Positions 43,721 to 52,949 of a DNA stretch of 64,000 nt are shown here, piece by piece. The notes beneath the pieces were generated by a model. It had not been told where the DNA came from. It was given only the letters and a program-made list of their open reading frames with translations, and did not search any database. The translations under genes were made by a program, and so were the position numbers. Within the stretch, counting starts at the first letter, position 1. The number at the start of each line of letters is the position of its first letter. The stretch comes from Bradyrhizobium sp. KBS0727 (GTDB taxonomy: Bacteria > Pseudomonadota > Alphaproteobacteria > Rhizobiales > Xanthobacteraceae): NCBI RefSeq assembly GCF_005937885.2, contig NZ_CP042176.1:2041501-2105500 (forward strand), given 5' to 3'.

Positions 43721-45483
43721 TGGCCCGTCGTCTTCCCCGCAAGGATGTCGTCGTCGTCGGTCTCGGCTGGACCGGATCGATCCTGGCTCTCGAACTCGCC
43801 AGCAGCGGCCTCGACGTCGTCGCGATCGAACGCGGCCCGTGGCGCGATACCGCATCCGATTTCAACATCGGCACCGCCCCCGACGAGCTGCGCTATGCCG
43901 TCCGCCATGACGTCTTCCTGCGCCCGAAGCAGGAAACGCTGACGATGCGGAACAACCCGTCGCAGGCCGCGCTGCCGATCCGAAAATGGGGCAGTTTTCT
44001 GCCCGGCAACGGCGTTGGGGGTGCCGGCGTGCACTGGAACGGCCAGACCTGGCGTTTCCTCCCCGATGATTTTCGCATCCGCACGCACATGATCGAGCGC
44101 TACGGCGAAGGCATCATGCCCGAGGGCAATCACATCCAGGATTGGCCCGTCAGTTACGAAGACCTCGAGCCGTATTACGACAGGTTCGAATATGTCGCGG
44201 GCATCTCCGGCAAGGCCGGCAACATCAAGGGCAGCAAGCAGCCCGGCGGCAATCCGTTCGAAGGCGCACGCGAGCGCGACTATCCGACGCCACCGATGAC
44301 GCAAGGCTACGCGCAGACGCTGTTCACCAAGGCGGCCGGCGACCTCGGCCTGCATCCGTTTCCGCGTCCATCGGCCAACATCTCGGTTGCCTACACCAAC
44401 CCTTACGGCTGCAGCATGGCGCCGTGCACCTATTGCGGCTTCTGCGAACGTTTCGGCTGCTCCAACTATTCGAAGGCCAGTCCGCAGACCTGCGTGCTGC
44501 CCGCGCTGATCCGCGAGCCGAGCTTCGAGGCGCGCACCGACAGCGAGGTGACAAAGGTCAATCTCGCCAAGGACGGCAAGACCGCGACAGGCGTCACCTA
44601 CGTCGATCTTAACGGCGAGGAATGGGAGCAGCCGGCGGACCTCGTGCTGGTCTGCGCCTACAGCCTGTTTAACGTCCGGCTGCTGCTGCTGTCCGGCATC
44701 GGCAAGCCCTACGATCCCGCCACCGGGGAGGGCGTGGTCGGACGCAACTATGCCTACCAGACCGGCTCCGGTTCGACGGCGTTTTTCGAGGATGCAAAAT
44801 TCAACCCGTTCGCGGCGGCAGGTTCCCTTGGGGTCGCGCTGGACGACTACAACAGCGACAATTTCGACCACGGGCCGCACGGCTTTGTCGGCGGCGCTTC
44901 GATCACCTCCGCCTACACCAACGGACGGCCGATCCAGTACCACCCGGTTCCGCGCGGCACGCCGACCTGGGGCAGCCAGTGGAAGAAGGCGGTCAAGGAA
45001 ACCTACCAGCGCGTCACCAATGTCGGCGCGCAGGGCAGCGTGATGAGCTATCGCAACAACTATCTCGACCTCGACCCGACCTACAAGGATCCGCTCGGCC
45101 GCCCCCTGATGCGGATGACGTTCGACTATCAGGACAACGAGAAGAAAATGGCCAACTGGATGGCCGATCGCTGCGACGAGATCGCGAAAGCGATGGGCGC
45201 CAAGACGACGCAGGTCAATCGCCTCAACGTCCCGTGGAACGTGGTGCCGTACCAGACCACGCACAACACCGGCGGCGCGATCATGGGAAGCGATCCCAAA
45301 ACCAGCGTGCTCAACCGTTACCTGCAATCGTGGGACGTCTCGAACGTGTTCGTGATGGGCGCTTCCGCATTTCCGCAAAATGCCGGCTACAACCCGACAG
45401 GCACGGTGGGCGCGCTGACCTACTGGTCGCTCGACGCCATCAAGAAATATCTGAAGTCGCCCGGACCGCTGGTGCAGACATGA
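43720..45483 (+). CDS. GMC-family FAD dehydrogenase, gluconate 2-dehydrogenase-like alpha subunit
   Basis: A 587-aa flavoprotein. The FAD loop is VVVGLGWTGSILALELASSGLDVVAIERG near the start. The C-terminal catalytic pair is His in HNTGGAIMG and Asn in AGYNPTGTVG. Cys231, 236, 239, 242 and 247 (CSMAPCTYCGFCERFGC) resemble the Fe-S cluster region of FAD-glucose dehydrogenases. It oxidises a sugar or sugar acid in the periplasm and passes electrons to the cytochrome encoded next. The exact substrate cannot be read from sequence. Confidence 0.9.
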   Translation: MARRLPRKDVVVVGLGWTGSILALELASSGLDVVAIERGPWRDTASDFNIGTAPDELRYAVRHDVFLRPKQETLTMRNNPSQAALPIRKWGSFLPGNGVGGAGVHWNGQTWRFLPDDFRIRTHMIERYGEGIMPEGNHIQDWPVSYEDLEPYYDRFEYVAGISGKAGNIKGSKQPGGNPFEGARERDYPTPPMTQGYAQTLFTKAAGDLGLHPFPRPSANISVAYTNPYGCSMAPCTYCGFCERFGCSNYSKASPQTCVLPALIREPSFEARTDSEVTKVNLAKDGKTATGVTYVDLNGEEWEQPADLVLVCAYSLFNVRLLLLSGIGKPYDPATGEGVVGRNYAYQTGSGSTAFFEDAKFNPFAAAGSLGVALDDYNSDNFDHGPHGFVGGASITSAYTNGRPIQYHPVPRGTPTWGSQWKKAVKETYQRVTNVGAQGSVMSYRNNYLDLDPTYKDPLGRPLMRMTFDYQDNEKKMANWMADRCDEIAKAMGAKTTQVNRLNVPWNVVPYQTTHNTGGAIMGSDPKTSVLNRYLQSWDVSNVFVMGASAFPQNAGYNPTGTVGALTYWSLDAIKKYLKSPGPLVQT

Positions 45484-46712
45484 GGCTGGCGATGCGAAGC
45501 GTCATTGCGTTGATGGCCTTGATCGCGGTCGGTCCGGCCCTGGCGGAGCAGGACAACTACATCGATGCGCAGCGCGGCAAGGCGCTGGCCACTGCCGGCG
45601 ATTGCATCGCCTGTCACACCGCGCCCGGCGGCAAACCCTTTGCCGGCGGGTTTGCGCTGCAGACGCCGTTCGGGGCGATCATGACGCCGAACCTGACGCC
45701 TGACGATGCGACCGGAATCGGTCGCTGGTCAAAGGACAATTTCGCGCGCGCGATGCACGAGGGACGGCGTCCGGACGGAACCTATCTCTATCCGGCATTT
45801 CCGTATCCATATTACACCAAGGTGACGCGGCAGGACGCCGACGCGATCTACGATTATTTGCGGACGCTGGCGCCGGTGTCGAACGTGGTCAATCGCCGGA
45901 CGCTGCCGTTTCCGTTCAGCATCCGGACCTCGATGTGGGGTTGGAACGCGCTGTTCTTCACGCCGGGATATTTCGCGCCCGAGCCTGCGCGCTCCGAGGA
46001 ATTCAACCGCGGCGCCTATCTGGTCGAAGGTCTTGGCCATTGCGGCGCCTGCCACACGCCGCTCAATGCCTTTGGCGCCAACAAGGCCGATCGATACCTG
46101 CAGGGCAACGCGATCGACAACTGGATCGCGCCCAACATCACCAATGATTCCCAGGCCGGTCTCGGCAAATGGTCGGTTGAAGAGATCGTGCAATATCTCA
46201 AGAACGGCCAGACCCGCACCAGCCTTGCCAGCGGACCGATGAAGGACGTCATCGAGAACTCGACGTCGAAGATGCCGGATGCCGATTTGAAGGCGATCGC
46301 GGTCTACTTGAAGGAACGCGGCGCCGCCGGCTCGCCGGCGCCCGCGCCGCTGCCGGCAGGTGACCCGCAAATGCAGGTCGGGCAGGCCATCTTCACCGAT
46401 ACCTGTTCGGCCTGCCACGCGTCCAACGGTTCCGGCGTCGAACGGCTGTTTCCGCGTCTGGCGGGCAATGCCATTGTCAAACAGGACGATGCCTCGTCGC
46501 TGGTCCACATCATCCTGACCGGCGCGAGAGCGACCGGCACCGACGCGCGGCCGACGTCGCCCGCGATGCCGTCGCTCGGTTATCGGCTCAACGACAGCCA
46601 GGTCGCCGCCGTCGTCACTTACATTCGCAATAGCTGGGGCAACGCGGCAGCGCGGGTCGACGCGGATGTGGTCCGGACGCTGCGCGGACGTCTGTCGTCG
46701 GCGGGGAACTGA
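45480..46712 (+). CDS. Triheme cytochrome c subunit of the membrane dehydrogenase
   Basis: A 410-aa exported protein (signal about 1-22, ALAEQ). It has three heme c motifs: CIACH (42-46), CGACH (188-192) and CSACH (309-313). The spacing and GKPFAGGFALQTPFGAIMTPNLTPD are typical of alcohol/gluconate dehydrogenase cytochrome subunits, which feed ubiquinone or a terminal oxidase. Overlaps the flavoprotein stop (ATGA), completing a three-gene operon. Confidence 0.92.
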   Translation: MRLAMRSVIALMALIAVGPALAEQDNYIDAQRGKALATAGDCIACHTAPGGKPFAGGFALQTPFGAIMTPNLTPDDATGIGRWSKDNFARAMHEGRRPDGTYLYPAFPYPYYTKVTRQDADAIYDYLRTLAPVSNVVNRRTLPFPFSIRTSMWGWNALFFTPGYFAPEPARSEEFNRGAYLVEGLGHCGACHTPLNAFGANKADRYLQGNAIDNWIAPNITNDSQAGLGKWSVEEIVQYLKNGQTRTSLASGPMKDVIENSTSKMPDADLKAIAVYLKERGAAGSPAPAPLPAGDPQMQVGQAIFTDTCSACHASNGSGVERLFPRLAGNAIVKQDDASSLVHIILTGARATGTDARPTSPAMPSLGYRLNDSQVAAVVTYIRNSWGNAAARVDADVVRTLRGRLSSAGN

Positions 46713-46730
46713 CCGGCGTAGCGCTTTCGA

Positions 46731-47669
46731 CTAAAAGTACCAGGCCAGCACGGCCTTGAGCAGGGCGTTCTCGATTACCGGCAGCACCACGACCTGGTTC
46801 ATGCCGGCCGCGCGGGCCAGCTGCGATGCGATGCTTTCATCGAGCTTGAGGTGTTCGTTGATCGCGGGCATGCCGGTCGCCCAGGCGCCACCGATGCTGC
46901 CTTCGCCCTTGCGAATGGTCTTTGACGCATAGAACGTCGCCAGATCGGTGTTCTCAGAGCAATCGCCGGACTGAAACGTCAGCACCGATCGCGACGCATC
47001 CGGCACCCAGATTTCAAAACGCATTGCAATCGGTGTCGCCCGTGCCGACAGGAACGTCATCACCCAGGTCTGATCGCCGGTCGTGTAGGGAATGCCGACG
47101 CCGCAATTGATGCCGATTTCGGATGCTTCCTCCCAGCGCAGAAATCCCTTGGCGTCGTGCAGGTCCTTGATGATCAAGGGCATGTCTGCCTTCCAGGTGC
47201 GGCCGGGCAGGCCGAATCCGCGCGGAAATTTGGTGTGGCGGGAATTGAACTCGAACATGTCGGCGGTGCCGTAATAGCCGTCGACCAGCCCCATCTCGTG
47301 CGATGTCTCCGGATCGTTGTGCCAGAGCTCGATCGCGCCGACGTGCTTCGCGTCGTCGCCGCAGAACAGCACCATCACTGCCATCAAGAATTCGCCGGCA
47401 AAAACCGGCAGCGCCACGCCGCAGGTCAATCCGGCTTCGATCGCCTCGTCGGTACGCTTGAAATAGGAGCCGAGGAATTTCGTCAGGATGACCGGATGGC
47501 CGCTCGCCCATGCCTTGCCCGGCAGCCCCTCGTCATAGGCGAACAGGGCGTTTTCGCTCAGCGCCTTGAATTCCGAATACGCCTCGCCGCACAGACCGCC
47601 GCCGAATTCCAGCCGCGTACGGGTGCGGTCGGGTACCCACAGCTCAACCACGCGAATGAATGTCTTCAT
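46731..47669 (-). CDS. Tandem GAF-like domain protein, hypothetical
   Basis: A 312-aa soluble protein with two similar halves. Each begins with a VELWVPD or FEIWVPD strand and has GLPGKAWASGHPVI or SIGGAWATGMPAI, followed by an AGLTCGVALPVF- or AAGMNQVVVLPVI-like core. This fits internal duplication of a GAF fold. No output domain is attached, so it may be a free sensor or binding protein. It converges on the cytochrome gene (18 bp apart) but is transcribed independently. Function unknown. Confidence 0.65.
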   Translation of the reverse strand: MKTFIRVVELWVPDRTRTRLEFGGGLCGEAYSEFKALSENALFAYDEGLPGKAWASGHPVILTKFLGSYFKRTDEAIEAGLTCGVALPVFAGEFLMAVMVLFCGDDAKHVGAIELWHNDPETSHEMGLVDGYYGTADMFEFNSRHTKFPRGFGLPGRTWKADMPLIIKDLHDAKGFLRWEEASEIGINCGVGIPYTTGDQTWVMTFLSARATPIAMRFEIWVPDASRSVLTFQSGDCSENTDLATFYASKTIRKGEGSIGGAWATGMPAINEHLKLDESIASQLARAAGMNQVVVLPVIENALLKAVLAWYF

Positions 47670-47822
47670 CGGGACGAACCTGATCGCTACGCCGGCTCCT
47701 GAGCATCGGCGATTTAACGATGGTACGTGCGATCAAATTACAGGCAGGCTGCGCCCAAAGTTCGTGCGGAGCAAGACTCCAGTTTTTTGTTTTGACGTTT
47801 TCTTCGCGCGAACTGCTCCCAG

Positions 47823-47841
47823 CCTCGGATCAAGTCCGAGG
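47823..47841. terminator. Inverted repeat after the aldolase gene
   Basis: CCTCGGA (47823-47829) and TCCGAGG (47835-47841) pair perfectly around TCAAG. It lies 43 bp beyond the aldolase stop, and T-rich DNA follows on neither side at once. From memory it resembles an interspersed Bradyrhizobium hairpin; it may act as a transcription stop or mRNA end. Confidence 0.45.
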
Positions 47842-47883
47842 GCATGCCTCGCTCGAAACCGCTATACAGCGTCGCGCGGAACC

Positions 47884-48678
47884 TCAGTTCCGGTACGACG
47901 GATCGGTACGGTCGAGCTTGCGCAGCAGCGCCGGCCAGGCGAGGTCGCCGTTGCGGGCGGGCCGGTTCGGGTGCGGCCGCATCTTGTCGTAGGTCTCTTC
48001 CAGAATTTCCTTCGACGGATAGGTCAGCTTGGTGTTGCAGGACAACGCCATGATCTGCACCTGGCAGGCGCGTTCCAGACGGAACAGCACGTTGAAGGCC
48101 GCCGGCACGGTGCGGCCGACGACGAGCAATCCGTGATTGCGCAGGATCATCGCTTCGTGATCGCCGAGGTCCCGGACCAGCCGCGCCCGCTCGTCGACAT
48201 CGTCGGCGATGCCTTCGAAGTCGTGATAGGCGATGTGGAGAAACCGCATCGAGGTCTGCGCCAGCGGCAACAGTCCGCATTCCATCGCCGAGACCGCCAT
48301 GCCGGCCGGCGTGTGGGTGTGCGCCACGCAATCCATGTCGTGCTTGGCCATGTGGATGGCGCTATGAATCACGAAGCCGGCGACGTTGACGTCGTAGTCG
48401 GATTCGTTGAACAGCGTGTTGCCCTCGACATCGACCTTGATCAGGCACGACGCGTCGATTTCTTCATACAGCATGCCGTAGGGGTTGATCAGGAATTGAT
48501 CGGTCGTGCCCGGCACCCGGCAGGAGATGTGGTTGGCGACCATCTCGGTCATGCCGTACATCGCGGTCAGGCGGTAGCAGGCCGCCAGATCGACCCGCGC
48601 TTGCCACTCCTCGGCGCTCACCTGTTCGCGGACCGACTTCACGACCTTGATGGCAGGCGAACTGACGGGAGGATTCAT
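47884..48678 (-). CDS. Class II aldolase/adducin family protein
   Basis: A 264-aa protein of the fuculose-phosphate aldolase fold. Zinc ligands are seen in CVAHTHTPAG (His-x-His) and a further His in LRNHGLLVVGRTV. The start segment ACYRLTAMYGMTEMVANHISCRVPG is typical. Many members in alphaproteobacteria have unknown substrates. It is divergent from the MlrC-family gene. Confidence 0.85.
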   Translation of the reverse strand: MNPPVSSPAIKVVKSVREQVSAEEWQARVDLAACYRLTAMYGMTEMVANHISCRVPGTTDQFLINPYGMLYEEIDASCLIKVDVEGNTLFNESDYDVNVAGFVIHSAIHMAKHDMDCVAHTHTPAGMAVSAMECGLLPLAQTSMRFLHIAYHDFEGIADDVDERARLVRDLGDHEAMILRNHGLLVVGRTVPAAFNVLFRLERACQVQIMALSCNTKLTYPSKEILEETYDKMRPHPNRPARNGDLAWPALLRKLDRTDPSYRN

Positions 48679-48882
48679 GGCGCTTCTCCGGGGATAGCGG
48701 CTATCGGGCCGGCGAGGGCCCGCTCATTTGCGCGCAGAATACAGGAAAAATTCGCTGCGCCGCAAGGCGAGCCAAGCAGGCGTTATTGCAGGTCTGGCGG
48801 GTGAAATCCGAATGCGCCGGTTGGCGCAAATCGGCTTCGGTGCCAGTATGAGGGCAAGAACAAAGACCGGGGACGAGCCGCA

Positions 48883-50370
48883 ATGCACCATCCTGCGATC
48901 CGTATCGCCGTCCTGCATTTTTCCCACGAAACCGTCACCTTCCTCAACAACGACACCACGCTGGATGACTTCGTCTATCCGGGGTCGCCGGCCAAAGGCG
49001 AGGCGCTGCTGGGGTCGTATCCGAAATCCTACATGGGCGGCTTCGTGAAGATGGCGCGGGAGTTCGACGGCGTCGAACTGACCGGCATTGAATCGCCGCT
49101 ATGGCCCAAAACCGGCATCGGATCGGGCTGGGTCACCGAACAAGCGTTCGAGACCTTCGTCGGCAAGATGATTTCCGGAATCGAGGCCGAGGCTCCATTC
49201 GACGGCGTCTATCTCTGCGTCCACGGCGCCATGGCGGTGCGCGGCGTGCCGCGGCCGGAAGCCGAGCTGGCGTGGCGGGTGCGGCAAGCGGTCGGGCCGA
49301 AGGCGTTCATCGCCGCGACCTTCGATCTGCACGGCAACGAGGACGAAGCGTTTCTGCAGCATGCCGACATGGCGTTCGCCGTCAAATACTTTCCGCATTA
49401 CGACGAATACCTGCAAGGCGAGCGCGCGGCGCGAACCCTGGTGCGGGCAATCCGCGGCGACTACAAGCCTGTGCATGTCACGTTGCGCATTCCCGTGATC
49501 TCGCCGACAGTGCTGCAGTGGACCGGCGCCTCGCCGTGGATGGATCTGGTGCAGCGGGCGCTGACCTGGGAGGCGCGCGAGCCGGACACGTACGTCAACA
49601 TCTTCTTCGGCTTCCCGTTTGCCGATGTGCCCGACGTCGGCATGACGGTGCAGGTGCTGACCAACAGCAATCCCGAACTGGCCGCGCGCGTCGGCCGCGA
49701 TATCTCCAGCGCCATCTGGCGCGTGCGCGAGGCGCTGCTGAAGTCGACCAGCATCCACAGCATTGCGGCCGGCGTCGCGCTGGCCAAGCAGGCGGTCGTC
49801 AGCGGCGCCACGCCGGTGGTGCTGGCCGATCACTCCGACCGTTCCGGCTCGGCGACCTGGCTGCTCCGCGAGATCGTAACCCAAGGCCTGTCCAATACCT
49901 TGATCGCAACCATTGCGGATGCGGGAGTCACTGCCAAACTCAAGGCGGCGGGCGCCAAGGAGGGCGACAGCTTTGACATGGATGTCGGTGGGCTGGTGGA
50001 TGAATCTGCCGGCGAGCCGGTGCGCATCCAGGGCACCATTCTGAAAGCGGTGGAAGGCCATGGCCAGTTCTGGGTCTGCATCGCCTTCGGCCGCAACAAC
50101 GTGCTGATCCTCTCCACCTATCTGGTGCAGGTGATGGAGCCGTTTTCGTTGAAGGCGCTGGGGCTGGACATCGCCTCGTTCGATGTCATGGCGATCAAGT
50201 CGCGGGTGCATTTCCGGCGCGGTTTTGATGACAACGGATTTGCCAAGACGATCCTGCTGGTCGAGCCGGAGCAGCCGTTTCTCGGCACCACGCGTCTGGA
50301 AGGCTTGCCGTACCGGAACGTCGATCTCGGCGCGTATTATCCCTATGGCAATCCGGTGTTTCCGGTTTGA
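48883..50370 (+). CDS. M81 family metallopeptidase (microcystinase C, MlrC-like)
   Basis: A 495-aa putative metallopeptidase. It opens with IRIAVLHFSHETVTFL and has the probable metal region FDLHGNEDEAFLQHADMAFAVKYFPHYDEY. The MlrC C-terminal domain is seen in SAGEPVRIQGTI and VMAIKSRVHFRRGF. MlrC cleaves a linear peptide in microcystin breakdown, but most homologues lie far from mlr genes and act on unknown amides. It is the only gene of its transcript. Confidence 0.87.
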   Translation: MHHPAIRIAVLHFSHETVTFLNNDTTLDDFVYPGSPAKGEALLGSYPKSYMGGFVKMAREFDGVELTGIESPLWPKTGIGSGWVTEQAFETFVGKMISGIEAEAPFDGVYLCVHGAMAVRGVPRPEAELAWRVRQAVGPKAFIAATFDLHGNEDEAFLQHADMAFAVKYFPHYDEYLQGERAARTLVRAIRGDYKPVHVTLRIPVISPTVLQWTGASPWMDLVQRALTWEAREPDTYVNIFFGFPFADVPDVGMTVQVLTNSNPELAARVGRDISSAIWRVREALLKSTSIHSIAAGVALAKQAVVSGATPVVLADHSDRSGSATWLLREIVTQGLSNTLIATIADAGVTAKLKAAGAKEGDSFDMDVGGLVDESAGEPVRIQGTILKAVEGHGQFWVCIAFGRNNVLILSTYLVQVMEPFSLKALGLDIASFDVMAIKSRVHFRRGFDDNGFAKTILLVEPEQPFLGTTRLEGLPYRNVDLGAYYPYGNPVFPV

Positions 50371-50397
50371 TTCAGGCGAGATGATCAAGTGGGTGCC

Positions 50398-50463
50398 ATG
50401 ACGGAAGAACGCTACCGGCTGATCGGCTCGACCGCGTCGCCCTGCGCGCTGAAGCTGCGCTAG
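50398..50463 (+). pseudogene. Stub of a glutathione S-transferase gene
   Basis: An ATG frame of 21 codons contains YRLIGSTASPCALKLR and then stops (TAG 50461-50463). The GSxxSPxxxKLR pattern is the N-terminal thioredoxin-fold start of a GST, but nothing downstream continues it. It appears to be the remnant left when the neighbouring DNA was exchanged. Confidence 0.5.
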
Positions 50464-50505
50464 CAAAGCGTGGAGCGTTTTTCGCCGATGCTTCCAAATG
50501 CCTTT

Positions 50506-51411
50506 TCAGGCGTCGCGCTCATAGCGCGATAGATGAGCCTTGAGTATCTTCAGCATATCATCCCGGATTGGATCGCGCGTTCCGCGGGTCCAGGCAGCCG
50601 CCAGTGGCAACTTGTTCAAATTGGACGCCGCGAGTCGGACGTAGCGAACACCGCGCGCAGCCATCCGCGATGTCCATTTCGGAACAATCGCCACGCCGAG
50701 TTTGGCAGACACGAGATTGACGATGGTCTGCTTTTCATCCGCAATCTGGGCGATGCGCGCCTCAAGCCCGGCTTCTGCAAACAGTTTCATGGTGAGATCG
50801 TGGCTATGTGGTCTGGAGCGCCGCTCCGGCACGATCAGCGGTTGGTCGGCGAGGTCGGCAATCGTCACTCGCTTCTTTGCCGCAAGCGGATGATGGTCGG
50901 GGACTGCAACGACGGCGGTTTCATGAAAAAGAAACATGAATTCGAGCCGCTTGTCCGGGGTTTCGGAAGGGCGGATGAAAGCAAGGTCGATTCGGCCGGA
51001 CAGCAGTCGAGGAACCAGGCGGATGGTTTTATCCTCGACCAATTGAACCGTGACCTCCGGCCGTTGCTCCCGGAAATCGTGAAGCAGCATCGGCAACAGT
51101 CCGGCGGCCGCGCTGTCGATCGCCCCGACGCGGACCATGGCGGCCTGATTTCGGCCACGGGTGCGGAATTTGGCGGCGAGCGCTTCGGCCTGCATGAGCA
51201 GAGCACGCGCTTCCTTGAGAAAAGCCGCGCCGTCATCGGTCAGCGTGACGCTGCGGGTGGTCCGGATCATCAGCCGTGTGCCCAGGTCCTCCTCGAGCAG
51301 CCTGACGAAGCGGCCGAGCGCCGATGGCAGCATTTCCAGCCGCTGTGCGGCCTTGCCGAAATGCAGTTCTTCGGCCGCTGCCACGAAGCATCGCAATTGA
51401 TGAAGATCCAT
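50506..51411 (-). CDS. ttuA: LysR-type regulator of tartrate utilisation
   Basis: A 301-aa LysR protein with HTH at about residues 1-60 ([41 protein letters not shown]) and a C-terminal effector-binding domain. It is divergent from a transporter, dehydrogenase, glycerate kinase and pyruvate kinase, the gene order of the Agrobacterium vitis ttu region, so TtuA is the best assignment. It probably binds the T-N11-A box at 51433-51453 and responds to tartrate. Confidence 0.8.
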   Translation of the reverse strand: MDLHQLRCFVAAAEELHFGKAAQRLEMLPSALGRFVRLLEEDLGTRLMIRTTRSVTLTDDGAAFLKEARALLMQAEALAAKFRTRGRNQAAMVRVGAIDSAAAGLLPMLLHDFREQRPEVTVQLVEDKTIRLVPRLLSGRIDLAFIRPSETPDKRLEFMFLFHETAVVAVPDHHPLAAKKRVTIADLADQPLIVPERRSRPHSHDLTMKLFAEAGLEARIAQIADEKQTIVNLVSAKLGVAIVPKWTSRMAARGVRYVRLAASNLNKLPLAAAWTRGTRDPIRDDMLKILKAHLSRYERDA

Positions 51412-51432
51412 CGGCCCTCTCCTGGATCTCGA

Positions 51433-51453
51433 TTATATCATTTTTTTGTATAA
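51433..51453. promoter_or_regulatory. LysR box in the ttuA-ttuB intergenic region
   Basis: TTATA (51433-51437), 11 bp, TATAA (51449-51453): a T-N11-A dyad as used by LysR regulators, 22 bp from the ttuA start and 106 bp before ttuB. The 11-bp centre contains a run of seven T. Confidence 0.55.
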
Positions 51454-51558
51454 ACGGCAGTCAATTGAGTCCTGACAGCTGCGGCCGCAGGGTGGCCTTC
51501 AACGCGCCGGGTGGCGCGGAAAATCAAAAGCAAAACAAATCAGGCGAGGACCCCCTCA

Positions 51559-52857
51559 ATGAGTGCCGAGCTGGAAAAGCGCGTGCTGCGAAAGATCAGC
51601 TTTCGCATCGTTCCCTTCATTATGCTGCTGTATTTCATCGCATTCATCGACCGGGTGAACATCGGCTTTGCCGCGTTGACGATGAACAAGGACCTGGGGT
51701 TCTCGTCGTCGGTTTTCGGCGTCGGAGCCGGCATTTTCTTCCTCGGGTATTTTCTCTTTGAGGTGCCCTCCAACCTGATCCTCGAGAAGGTTGGAGCGCG
51801 GCTCTGGATTGCCCGGGTGATGATCACCTGGGGAATCGTTTCAGCGGCTTTCGCGTTTATTCGGGGGGAGACGAGCTTCCTCACCTTGCGCTTTTTGCTC
51901 GGCGCGGCGGAGGCCGGCTTCTTCCCCGGCATCATTCTTTATCTCAGCTTCTGGTTTCCGGCGCGCTACCGCGCTGGGGTGGTTTCGTTGTTCATGGCAG
52001 CGGCGCCGATCTCGGTGGTTCTCGGTTCGCCGGTTTCGAGCGCGTTGCTGGAGATGGACGGTCTGCTTGGCCTCAGGGGCTGGCAGTGGATGTTCATCAT
52101 GGAGGCGATCCCGGCGATTCTTCTTGGCTTCGTCGTCCTCGGCTACCTGACCGACAAGCCGGCAAAGGCAAAATGGCTGAAGGACGATGAGCGCGCGTGG
52201 CTTGTCAATGAAATGGAGGCCGAGCATGCCGCGAAGGCCGCAACGGCCAGCCACAGCATCTGGCGCGGCTTGGCCGACATCCGTGTGCTTGCGCTGTCCC
52301 TGATCTATTTCGGTACCTCGGCCGGTCTCTATACGCTTGGCATCTGGGCGCCGCAGATCATCAAGGAGTTTGGCTTGTCGACCATGCAGGTCGGGCTGTT
52401 GAACGCTGTCCCGCCGACGGTTGCCGTGATCGCCATGGTGCTCTGGGCGCGCCATTCGGACAAGACCAACGAACGTACCTGGCACGTTGTCGGCGCTTGC
52501 GTCGCCGCGGCAGCGGGCCTCATGCTGGCAGGATCCGCCGGATCGGTCATTTCCGTCGTCGCCGCGCTCACGCTCGTCAATATCGGAATCAGCTCGGCAA
52601 AGCCGCCGCTTTGGGCGATGCCAACCATGTTCCTGTCCGGCTCCGCGGCCGCTGCGGGCATCGCGACGATCAACTCGATCGGCAACCTGGGTGGCTTTGC
52701 AGGACCCGCGATGATCGGCTGGATCAAGGATTCGACCGGCAGCTTCCTGGGCGGCCTGTACTTTGTCGCGGGCCTGCTCGTCCTGTCGGCGGTCCTCACG
52801 CTGGCTCTATCGCGCTCGAATCAGGCAACGGCGGCCCAACCCCACTTCGATCACTAG
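51559..52857 (+). CDS. ttuB: MFS tartrate transporter (anion:cation symporter family)
   Basis: A 432-aa protein with twelve membrane helices and the ACS-family pattern FIAFIDRVNIGFAALTMNKDLGFSSSVFGVGAGIFFLGYF. FEVPSNLILEKVGARLWIARVM supports the same call. TtuB imports tartrate by proton symport in Agrobacterium. ATG 51559 (MSAELEKRVLRKISFRIVPF) has GAGGA upstream and matches relatives; the frame opens at 51511. Confidence 0.85.
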   Translation: MSAELEKRVLRKISFRIVPFIMLLYFIAFIDRVNIGFAALTMNKDLGFSSSVFGVGAGIFFLGYFLFEVPSNLILEKVGARLWIARVMITWGIVSAAFAFIRGETSFLTLRFLLGAAEAGFFPGIILYLSFWFPARYRAGVVSLFMAAAPISVVLGSPVSSALLEMDGLLGLRGWQWMFIMEAIPAILLGFVVLGYLTDKPAKAKWLKDDERAWLVNEMEAEHAAKAATASHSIWRGLADIRVLALSLIYFGTSAGLYTLGIWAPQIIKEFGLSTMQVGLLNAVPPTVAVIAMVLWARHSDKTNERTWHVVGACVAAAAGLMLAGSAGSVISVVAALTLVNIGISSAKPPLWAMPTMFLSGSAAAAGIATINSIGNLGGFAGPAMIGWIKDSTGSFLGGLYFVAGLLVLSAVLTLALSRSNQATAAQPHFDH

Positions 52858-52890
52858 GCGTCCGGATTATTCCGGGAAGGTCAGCACAGT

Positions 52891-52909
52891 CACCCTCCCC
52901 ATAAGGGTG
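52891..52909 (+). other. Small hairpin between ttuB and ttuC
   Basis: CACCCT (52891-52896) pairs with AGGGTG (52904-52909) around a 7-nt loop, in the 92-bp gap of the operon. It may modulate mRNA processing. Confidence 0.35.
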
Positions 52910-52949
52910 AGCACATTCAAAACGATCAGAAAACACACGGAGCAGAAAA

